From positions 1 to 8,363 of the forward strand of contig DFBH01000044.1 of NCBI GenBank assembly GCA_002366545.1: DNA of 8,363 bases. The letters are read 5' to 3'. Below are positions 1-4,917 of this stretch, in pieces. The position numbers were made by a program, and so were the translations under genes. The DNA is from Candidatus Oleimmundimicrobium americanum. Lineage in GTDB: Bacteria; Actinomycetota; Aquicultoria; UBA3085; Oleimmundimicrobiaceae. A model generated the notes under the pieces. The model was given only the letters and a program-made list of their open reading frames with translations, was not told the origin of the DNA and searched no databases. Position 1 is the stretch's first letter, and each line of letters starts with the position of its first letter.

Positions 1-40
1 GAATATACGATAAAAGGATTGATTGAAGCAATTATATATA

Positions 41-76
41 GCTATCAGCCCCCAGCCCCCAGTTGCCAGGTGGAGG
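41..76. repeat. Degenerate heptamer repeat, upstream copy (inverted)
   Basis: GC-rich tract running up to the four-helix-bundle gene. On the minus strand it reads as 7-base units such as GGGGGCT (twice), GATAGCT and GGCAACT. Positions 46-62 match the reverse complement of 488-504, downstream of the gene, at 15 of 17 bases, so the gene sits between inverted copies. The 3' edge merges into the GGAGG at 72-76 that serves the gene. Repeat status is seen directly; any role in mobility is inference. Confidence 0.7.
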
Positions 77-80
77 AATA

Positions 81-443
81 ATGAAAATGGGGCAAGAAGG
101 TTATCGAGGTCTCGTTGTTTGGCAGAAAGCAAAAGAGCTTGTTTTGCAAATATATGCTGAAACAAACAAGTTTCCTCATTCTGAAGTATTTGGGTTGACT
201 TCACAACTTCGAAGGGCAGCTCTTAGTGTACCGGCCAATATTGCAGAAGGGAAAGAAAGACAACATGACAAGGAATTTGTTCAGTTTTTATATATTGCGC
301 GCGGTTCTTTAGCTGAAGTAGAAGTTTTCCTGGAAATTGCTAAGGATCTTGATTACCTTACAGTAGGTGGGTTTAACAGATTAGAAAAACAAACATCTGA
401 AGTTGGAAAACTTATAAATGGTTTAATAAATTCTTTAAAATAA
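81..443 (+). CDS. Four-helix-bundle protein, S23 / 23S rRNA intervening-sequence family
   Basis: A 120-residue protein with the family hallmarks: an opening helix around residues 10-28 with LVVWQKAKEL, the loop FGLTSQLRRAALSVPANIAEG at about 37-57, then a helix with FVQFL and ARGSLAEVE at about 67-82 and a closing helix near 100-118. Members are small helical bundles, first noted inside intervening sequences of 23S rRNA genes and common as free-standing genes. They are related to the Avd accessory protein of diversity-generating retroelements. The biochemical role of free-standing copies is unknown. I chose the ATG at 81 because GGAGG lies at 72-76; an ATG at 87 is equally well spaced, and an in-frame TTG at 63 lies inside the repeat and is unlikely. 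No rRNA, reverse transcriptase or template repeat is nearby. Inverted heptamer repeats flank it on both sides. Confidence 0.9.
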   Translation: MKMGQEGYRGLVVWQKAKELVLQIYAETNKFPHSEVFGLTSQLRRAALSVPANIAEGKERQHDKEFVQFLYIARGSLAEVEVFLEIAKDLDYLTVGGFNRLEKQTSEVGKLINGLINSLK

Positions 444-446
444 AAC

Positions 447-506
447 TAGTGGCTGGAAGCTGGCGACTGATGGCTGGCGACTGGTAGCTGGAGGCTGGAG
501 GCTGTG
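447..506. repeat. Degenerate heptamer repeat, downstream copy, carrying the ahbC ribosome binding site
   Basis: About eight consecutive 7-base units of the form GGNNGCT or GGCGACT, ending in two identical GGAGGCT units at 490-503. It fills nearly the whole spacer between the four-helix-bundle gene and ahbC. The last GGAGG (497-501) lies 8 bases before the ahbC ATG, so the repeat itself appears to be the ribosome binding site. The 12-mers GCTGGAAGCTGG (452-463) and AGCTGGAGGCTG (486-497) recur exactly inside ahbD at 3529-3540 and 3535-3546. Confidence 0.85.
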
Positions 507-509
507 TAA

Positions 510-1694
510 ATGATAGGTATTTCTAAACTTTATTGTGGGGCTGTGGAGCCTTCCGACGCATTGAGATATGGGCGAGATTCAAAAAAACTCCCCTCTCATC
601 TGCTTCAATTTTCGAAAGACAAAAAACCAGTGATAGTCTGGAATTGTACCAGAAGGTGTAATTTGAAGTGTGTTCATTGTTACGCCCAATCTAAAAATAT
701 TGACTATGAGGGAGAGCTTACGACCAAAGAAGGCAAGGCTTTAATAGATGATTTGGCCGAGTTTGGGGCTCCGGTTATTCTTTTTTCCGGCGGTGAGCCC
801 ATGATGAGAGAAGACCTGCCCGAACTTGCATTTTATGCTAAAGAAAAAGGAATGCGGGCTGTAATTTCAACAAATGGTACCTTGATAACTTCTGAGAAAG
901 CAAAAATCTTAAAGGAGATTGGTTTGTCTTATGTGGGGATTAGTCTCGATGGGATGAGAGATGTTCACGATAAGTTTCGTGGGGTCAAAGGGGCTTTCGA
1001 TAAAGCTATTGAGGCCATACATAATTGCAAGAAAGAAGGGATTAAGGTCGGTCTCCGATTTACAATGAACAAACGTAACGTTCAAGAGATACCAAATATA
1101 TTTAAATTGCTTGAAGAAGAGGATATCCCGAGAGCTTGTTTTTATCATCTGGTCTATTCCGGAAGAGGCAGCAAACTAATTAATGAAGATTTAACTCATG
1201 AAGAAACCAGAAAAACGGTGGGTTTAATTATGGATAAAACCAGAGACCTTTTCAATCGAGGTCTCGAGAAAGAGATTTTAACTGTCGATAACCATGCAGA
1301 TGGTCCCTACGTTTATCTGCGTTTACTAAAAGAGGACCCCAAAAGAGCCGAAGAGGTGTCTGAACTGCTTCAAATGAATGAAGGAAACAGCACGGGGATA
1401 GGGATTGGCTGTGTTAGCTGGGATGGGGCGGTTCATCCGGACCAATTTTGGAGACAGCACGTTCTTGGCAACGTGAGAGATAGGAAATTCAGCGAAATAT
1501 GGATGGATACTTCAAATCCGTTGACGGGTGGTTTGAAAAACAGAAAACCGCTTCTTAAAGGAAGATGTGCAAAATGTAAGTGGTTGAATGTGTGCAACGG
1601 TAACTTTCGGGCTAGGGCAGAGTCATATTATAATGACGTATGGGCTTCCGACCCCGCCTGCTATTTAACCGATGAAGAAATAGGCCTTGTTTAG
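510..1694 (+). CDS. ahbC: AhbC, radical SAM 12,18-didecarboxysiroheme deacetylase
   Basis: A 394-residue radical SAM enzyme of the alternative heme pathway. By family knowledge it removes the C2 and C7 acetate side chains of didecarboxysiroheme to give Fe-coproporphyrin III in the cytoplasm. The N-terminal stretch (SKLYCGAVEPSDALRYGR) is, as I recall it, typical of AhbC and absent from AhbD. The radical SAM cluster motif is C50-x3-C54-x2-C57, followed by the GGEP motif at 94-97 and SLDG at 145-148. A cysteine-rich C-terminal domain (C301, C353, C356, C362, C384) could hold an auxiliary iron-sulfur cluster, as in SPASM/twitch proteins. An extra cysteine (C46) precedes the motif. The start is the ATG at 510, with GGAGG at 497-501 supplied by the upstream repeat. 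A tRNA gene and repeat spacer separate it from hemB and the other ahb genes, so it may not share their transcript. Confidence 0.92.
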   Translation: MIGISKLYCGAVEPSDALRYGRDSKKLPSHLLQFSKDKKPVIVWNCTRRCNLKCVHCYAQSKNIDYEGELTTKEGKALIDDLAEFGAPVILFSGGEPMMREDLPELAFYAKEKGMRAVISTNGTLITSEKAKILKEIGLSYVGISLDGMRDVHDKFRGVKGAFDKAIEAIHNCKKEGIKVGLRFTMNKRNVQEIPNIFKLLEEEDIPRACFYHLVYSGRGSKLINEDLTHEETRKTVGLIMDKTRDLFNRGLEKEILTVDNHADGPYVYLRLLKEDPKRAEEVSELLQMNEGNSTGIGIGCVSWDGAVHPDQFWRQHVLGNVRDRKFSEIWMDTSNPLTGGLKNRKPLLKGRCAKCKWLNVCNGNFRARAESYYNDVWASDPACYLTDEEIGLV

Positions 1695-1699
1695 TTATT

Positions 1700-1790
1700 A
1701 GTCGATAGTGAGGAGTTCGGAGTCGGGAGTCAAAAGCTAAAGAAAAATGGAGAATGAAGAATGAAAAATGATAATTAAGAATTAAAAAGT
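1700..1790. repeat. Degenerate heptamer repeat tract after ahbC
   Basis: The spacer after ahbC begins with units such as AGTCGAT, AGTGAGG and AGTCGGG, then passes into an A-rich series (GAGAATG, AAGAATG, AAAAATG) with the same 7-base step. The first 18 bases (1700-1717) recur exactly at 1997-2014, beyond the tRNA gene. I see no coding potential in 1695-1911. Confidence 0.7.
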
Positions 1791-1805
1791 TTCTATCGTA
1801 AAACC

Positions 1806-1826
1806 AGTACCTGGAGGGTACTCTTT
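1806..1826 (+). terminator. Weak candidate terminator hairpin after ahbC
   Basis: AGTACC (1806-1811) pairs perfectly with GGTACT (1817-1822) around a 5-base loop, followed by CTTTCT. The stem is short and the U-run is interrupted, so this is at best a weak terminator. Its position between ahbC and the tRNA promoter region is suitable. Confidence 0.3.
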
Positions 1827-1835
1827 CTAAGAATT

Positions 1836-1865
1836 TTGTCTTTTAGTTTTAAATTTTTCTATATA
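1836..1865 (+). promoter_or_regulatory. Possible sigma-70-type promoter for tRNA-Ala
   Basis: TTGTCT at 1836-1841 and TATATA at 1860-1865 are 18 bases apart and would start transcription about 40 bases before the tRNA. The surroundings are very AT-rich and periodic, so chance matches are likely. Confidence 0.3.
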
Positions 1866-1911
1866 GTTTTTATATTTTCATTTTTAGTTTTTATTTACTA
1901 ATAATTAATAT

Positions 1912-1986
1912 GGGGGTGTAGCTCAGTGGGAGAGCGCTACCTTCGCAAGGTAGAAGTCGGCGGTTCAAATCCGCTCACCTCCACCA
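1912..1986 (+). tRNA. tRNA-Ala, anticodon CGC, CCA encoded
   Basis: The cloverleaf folds by eye. Acceptor strands 1912-1918 and 1976-1982 pair fully and include G3:U70, the alanine identity element. The D stem is GCTC/GAGC (1921-1924 with 1932-1935). The anticodon stem is CTACC/GGTAG around the loop TTCGCAA, giving anticodon CGC at 1944-1946, which reads GCG codons. The T stem is at 1959-1963 and 1971-1975 with one G-U pair. A discriminator A (1983) and an encoded CCA (1984-1986) end the gene. AT-rich flanks carry an inverted repeat, TTTACTAAT (1894-1902) and ATTAGTAAA (1987-1995), that would pair right next to the mature ends. Confidence 0.97.
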
Positions 1987-1996
1987 ATTAGTAAAG

Positions 1997-2085
1997 AGTC
2001 GATAGTGAGGAGTTGGGAGCAAAAAGAAAAATAAAAAACCGCAATGTAGAACTAAAAATGTTTTTAAATTTTTTTTCATTTTTGT
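1997..2085. repeat. Degenerate repeat tract after tRNA-Ala
   Basis: Opens with an exact 18-base copy of 1700-1717, continues in A-rich 7-base units, and ends in a T-rich stretch resembling the one before the tRNA (both contain TTTTCATTTTT and TTTACTA). The tRNA therefore lies between two related repeat arrays. A small all-AT hairpin (2053-2066) followed by a T-run (2069-2076) could end tRNA transcription, but weakly. Confidence 0.6.
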
Positions 2086-2107
2086 TTACTACCGACCAAT
2101 AACGAGA

Positions 2108-2236
2108 CTGTTGAATAGTAGCCAAATAAGCACTTTTTCGCGTCATTGCGAGGCGAAGCCGAAGCAATCTCGCTGGTAAAGAGACTGTCATGCTCCCCGC
2201 CATTGGCGGGGAGCTCGCAATGACAAAATTCAACAG
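2108..2236. repeat. Palindromic MITE/REP-like element with nested inverted repeats
   Basis: Three nested pairings are visible: CTGTTGAAT (2108-2116) with ATTCAACAG (2228-2236), 9 of 9; GTCATTGCGAG (2142-2152) with CTCGCAATGAC (2214-2224), 11 of 11; and GCTCCCCGCC (2192-2201) with GGCGGGGAGC (2205-2214), 10 of 10 around the loop ATT. A further small fold lies in 2145-2168 (ATTGC with GCAAT enclosing GGC-GAA-GCC). The core words are of a kind I recall as dispersed repeats in many bacterial genomes, though I cannot search here. No transposase is encoded, so if mobile it is non-autonomous. It sits between tRNA-Ala and the hemB transcription unit. Confidence 0.75.
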
Positions 2237-2239
2237 CAT

Positions 2240-2245
2240 TATAAT
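2240..2245 (+). promoter_or_regulatory. Candidate -10 box for the small membrane protein-hemB unit
   Basis: A perfect TATAAT lies 4 bases after the palindromic element and 15 bases before the extended Shine-Dalgarno GGGGGTGAT (2261-2269). I see no good -35 hexamer: the region 16-18 bases upstream is the right arm of the palindrome. If used, the leader would be very short. Confidence 0.4.
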
Positions 2246-2276
2246 TACTAACTAAAACGAGGGGGTGATTTTTATA

Positions 2277-2468
2277 ATGATGGGAACTACTCCATGGTAT
2301 ATATATGTTTTGCAGTACGGAGGTGCAGTTGTGGGCCTTTTGTACCCAATTTTTTTGGTCGCGATTCTTTTTTTAGCTTACAAGGAATTTAAAAGGTTGG
2401 TTGACCATATTGCTCCTAAACCCGTGCAAACAAAAGAAGAAGTTAAAAAAGCAGAGAAAGAGGTATAA
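2277..2468 (+). CDS. Small single-span membrane protein, unknown function, upstream of hemB
   Basis: A 63-residue protein that I do not recognise as a named family. Residues 1-8 (MMGTTPWY) precede one long hydrophobic segment at about 9-35. A basic stretch follows (K36, K39, R40), then a charged tail rich in K and E (52-63). The positive-inside rule suggests the N terminus outside and the tail in the cytoplasm. I prefer the ATG at 2277 because GGGGGTGAT (2261-2269) closely matches the extended Shine-Dalgarno and sits 7 bases upstream. A GTG at 2265 lies inside that signal and would add four residues. The stop is 12 bases before hemB and the hemB ribosome binding site lies in that gap, so the two are very probably co-transcribed. 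A role in heme biosynthesis or as a membrane tether is only inferred from position. Confidence 0.75.
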   Translation: MMGTTPWYIYVLQYGGAVVGLLYPIFLVAILFLAYKEFKRLVDHIAPKPVQTKEEVKKAEKEV

Positions 2469-2480
2469 GAAGGAGGTACG

Positions 2481-3452
2481 ATGTATTTTCCCGCCTATCG
2501 TCCTCGTAGGTTGAGGCAAAACGAAAATTTTCGTCGAATGATTAGGGAAACTTCTCTAAGTATAGATGATTTAATTTATCCGTTGTTTGTAACGCATGGC
2601 AAAGGGATAAAGAAAGAAATTTCTTCCATGCCGGGCAATTATCATTTTTCCATCGATAAATTAACGGAAGAAGTTAAGAAAGTAAGGGATTTGGGTATCC
2701 CTGGGATTATCTTGTTTGGTTTGCCTGAAAATAAAGACGAAGCAGCTTCGGGGGCATATGATGAAAATGGAATTGTCCAGGAAGCGGTTAGAGCAATAAA
2801 AAAGTCTGTTCCGGATATTCTGGTAATTACGGACGTTTGTCTATGTGAATATATGAGTCATGGTCATTGTGGTGTTGTGAGGGATAATGAAGTTTTAAAC
2901 GATTTAACCTTGCAGTTATTGGCAAAGACGGCTCTTTCTCACGTTGAGGCCGGTGCAGATATGGTGGCGCCGTCCGATATGATGGACGGTCGTGTATCCG
3001 TCATAAGAGCTACCCTTGACGAGAATGGGTACCAAAATATACCCATCATGTCGTATGCGGCAAAGTATGCCTCGGCTTTTTATGGTCCTTTTAGAGAAGC
3101 GGCGGAGTCTGCGCCTCAATTTGGAGACAGGCGTTCTTATCAAATGGATTCGCCAAATATATTGGAGTCCCTGCGTGAGGTGATGCTGGATATAGAAGAG
3201 GGTGCTGATATTATAATGGTGAAACCCGCCTTAGCTTATATGGATGTAATTCAATTTGTAAAGTCGGAGACGGGGTATCCGATTGCGACATACAATGTAA
3301 GCGGCGAGTTTTCTATGGTGAAGGCTGCTTCCGCTAAAGGTTGGATAGATGAGAAAAAAGTGGTAATGGAAATTTTAATGGGGCTTAAAAGAGCAGGAGC
3401 AGATATAATTTTAACTTATCATGCAAAGGATGTTGCCAATTGGCTGAAGTAG
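2481..3452 (+). CDS. hemB: HemB, porphobilinogen synthase (5-aminolevulinate dehydratase)
   Basis: A 323-residue enzyme of normal family length that condenses two 5-aminolevulinates into porphobilinogen in the cytoplasm. The zinc-type metal site is intact: DVCLCEYMSHGHCG carries C120, C122 and C130. Both Schiff-base lysines are present, K195 in MSYAAKYASAFYGPFR and K248 in IIMVKPALAYMDVI. The N terminus (YRPRRLRQN) and the C terminus (ILTYHAKDVANWL) are typical. AAGGAGGT lies just before the ATG at 2481, giving a strong, unambiguous start. It follows the small membrane protein gene by 12 bases and precedes ahbD by 40 bases, which suggests one transcript for all three. Confidence 0.97.
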   Translation: MYFPAYRPRRLRQNENFRRMIRETSLSIDDLIYPLFVTHGKGIKKEISSMPGNYHFSIDKLTEEVKKVRDLGIPGIILFGLPENKDEAASGAYDENGIVQEAVRAIKKSVPDILVITDVCLCEYMSHGHCGVVRDNEVLNDLTLQLLAKTALSHVEAGADMVAPSDMMDGRVSVIRATLDENGYQNIPIMSYAAKYASAFYGPFREAAESAPQFGDRRSYQMDSPNILESLREVMLDIEEGADIIMVKPALAYMDVIQFVKSETGYPIATYNVSGEFSMVKAASAKGWIDEKKVVMEILMGLKRAGADIILTYHAKDVANWLK

Positions 3453-3492
3453 CTGTTAGCTGCCAAGAATCTAGGAGGCACGAGAATCTAAG

Positions 3493-4608
3493 ATGATTAA
3501 GAGACATAAAACTAGCCCGGATTTGGAAGCTGGAAGCTGGAGGCTGAAGGCTGAAGCGGCATCGCCACTTCGAATAATTGCTTGGGAAATAACCGGCGTT
3601 TGTAACCTTAAGTGTGCTCATTGTCGGGCATCAGCGGTAAACGAGAGAGATCCCAATGAACTTTCCACTGAGGAATGCTTTTCTTTAATTGACAATATAG
3701 CGAGTTTTAGTAATCCCGTAATTATTTTAACCGGTGGCGAACCCTTGATGAGGGAAGATGTATTTGATATTGCGAAGTATGGTATGGAAAAAGGATTGCG
3801 CATGGTTATAGCCACCAATGGCACCCTTATCACCGATAATGTTGCTCGCAAGATGGCTGAAGTTGGTATTCCTCGCGTAAGCGTAAGTTTGGATAGCGCA
3901 ATTCCTGAAGTTCACGACAAGTTTAGGGGTGTGAAAGGAGCTTTTGAGGCATCTCTCAAGGGACTTGAAGCGGTTAAAAGGGCAGGTATTGATTTTCAGA
4001 TTAATACGACCATCACAAAAAGGAACATCAATGAAATTGAAGATATTTTAAACTTTGTCATAAAAACAGGAGCTGTTGCTCATCATATTTTCTTGTTGGT
4101 TCCAACCGGGCGCGGAAAGGAATTGGTCAATGAAGAAATTCCGCCAAAGGATTACGAAAGGGTGCTCAACTGGTTTTATGATAAGAAAAAAGAAGTGCCA
4201 ATTCAACTAAAAGCAACCTGCGCTCCTCATTTCTATCGAATAATGAGACAGCGAGCAAAAGAAGAGGGAAGAAAGATTACTTTTCAAACTCATGGTTTGG
4301 ATGCGATGACTCGAGGGTGTCTCGGAGGAACTTCTTTTTGTTTCATATCCCATTTAGGGCAGGTTCAGCCCTGTGGTTATCTTGAAATTGATTGTGGGAA
4401 TGTAAGAGAGCGGCCCTTTGATGAAATCTGGGGAAATTCAAAAGTCTTTAACGATTTAAGAGATTTTTCTAAGTTAGAAGGGAAATGCGGCATCTGCGAA
4501 TACAAGAAGGTCTGTGGTGGTTGCAGGGCTCGTGCTTATGCAAGAACCGGAAACTATCTCGCCGAAGAGCCGTACTGCGTGTATGAACCAAAGATAAAAG
4601 GTAAATAG
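3493..4608 (+). CDS. ahbD: AhbD, radical SAM heme synthase with repeat-encoded N-terminal residues
   Basis: A 371-residue radical SAM protein. By family knowledge AhbD oxidatively decarboxylates two propionates of Fe-coproporphyrin III to vinyl groups, giving heme b. The motif C37-x3-C41-x2-C44 lies in IIAWEITGVCNLKCAHC, which I recall as AhbD-like, with GGEP at 81-84. The C-terminal region has many cysteines (C276, C283, C294, C301, C332, C335, C341, C344, C362), consistent with auxiliary cluster binding of the SPASM type. It resembles AhbC over the core (HDKFRGVKGAF occurs in both), so the two are paralogs. Residues 11-22 (LEAGSWRLKAEA) are encoded by the same heptamer repeat found in spacers. 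The start is the ATG at 3493; its GGAGG (3474-3478) is 14 bases away, which is long, but no better start is visible. Confidence 0.9.
   Translation: MIKRHKTSPDLEAGSWRLKAEAASPLRIIAWEITGVCNLKCAHCRASAVNERDPNELSTEECFSLIDNIASFSNPVIILTGGEPLMREDVFDIAKYGMEKGLRMVIATNGTLITDNVARKMAEVGIPRVSVSLDSAIPEVHDKFRGVKGAFEASLKGLEAVKRAGIDFQINTTITKRNINEIEDILNFVIKTGAVAHHIFLLVPTGRGKELVNEEIPPKDYERVLNWFYDKKKEVPIQLKATCAPHFYRIMRQRAKEEGRKITFQTHGLDAMTRGCLGGTSFCFISHLGQVQPCGYLEIDCGNVRERPFDEIWGNSKVFNDLRDFSKLEGKCGICEYKKVCGGCRARAYARTGNYLAEEPYCVYEPKIKGK
3525..3556. repeat. Heptamer repeat inside the ahbD coding sequence
   Basis: Four 7-base units, GGAAGCT twice, then GGAGGCT and GAAGGCT, plus a partial unit. It shares two overlapping exact 12-mers with the spacer repeat at 447-506. 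It codes for residues 11-22 of AhbD, ahead of the catalytic domain that begins near residue 27. Confidence 0.85.
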
Positions 4609-4650
4609 CAGATAGCAAATGGCAGATAGCAGATGGTTGATAGAAAGTTG
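4606..4650. repeat. Degenerate heptamer repeat starting at the ahbD stop codon
   Basis: Units of the type GATAGCA, AATGGCA and GATGGTT follow at a 7-base step; the ahbD stop codon TAG is the first part of the array. The same GATAGCA words recur at the end of the window after the nucleotidyltransferase gene. Confidence 0.7.
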
Positions 4651-4680
4651 AGAGGGTAAAGGAAAAAACCAACAAACTAA

Positions 4681-4917
4681 CTAGTTTTGGACTGATAGTA
4701 GATGGTTTGAGCTATAGGCTATTGAACAAACGGTAGTGAGTGAGCCATCGGCCATAGAGGCCACATAGGCTGGGCTATTTAGCAATTAAGCAGAAGGTTT
4801 TTTGTTTTTACCATTGAGTGACTCCATCATTGATGGAGGAACGGGCTATCGGCTATCAAGCGACCCGCCTCTGGAGGGGAGCGGGCTATTAGCTAGGTGA
4901 CTGGAGGCTAATGTAGT
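4681..4917. repeat. Repeat and palindrome-rich spacer before ahbAB
   Basis: This completes a 309-base gene-free stretch (4609-4917). It holds heptamer-like words (GGGCTAT, CGGCTAT, GAGGCTA) and several palindromes. CTCCATC (4822-4828) pairs with GATGGAG (4832-4838) around ATT. CCCGC (4864-4868) pairs with GCGGG (4881-4885), with further pairing inside. AGCC...GGCT arms near 4743-4771 enclose a GGCC/GGCC stem. None is followed by a good U-run, so they do not look like ordinary terminators. The last unit carries GGAGG at 4903-4907, 10 bases before the ahbAB ATG, which probably acts as its ribosome binding site. I see no ORF with coding character. Confidence 0.65.

Noticed and set aside
81..443. 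Diversity-generating retroelement accessory gene (avd)
   Set aside because: The fold family is related, but there is no reverse transcriptase, template repeat or variable repeat in the window, so I keep the general family call.
81..443. Intervening sequence of a 23S rRNA gene
   Set aside because: No rRNA sequence flanks the gene.
447..506. CRISPR-like array
   Set aside because: The units are only 7 bases, degenerate and contiguous, with no unique spacers and no cas genes.
1912..2014. tRNA attachment site of an integrated element
   Set aside because: The 18-base direct repeats do not overlap the tRNA 3' end and no integrase is present.
1988..2239. Minus-strand open frame of 83 codons
   Set aside because: It lies almost entirely on the palindromic element and the repeat tract; the predicted protein is low-complexity and has no recognisable features.
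3493..4608. PqqE, MoaA or sulfatase-maturase type radical SAM protein
   Set aside because: General architecture is shared, but the motif context and the neighbours hemB, ahbAB and ahbC point to AhbD.
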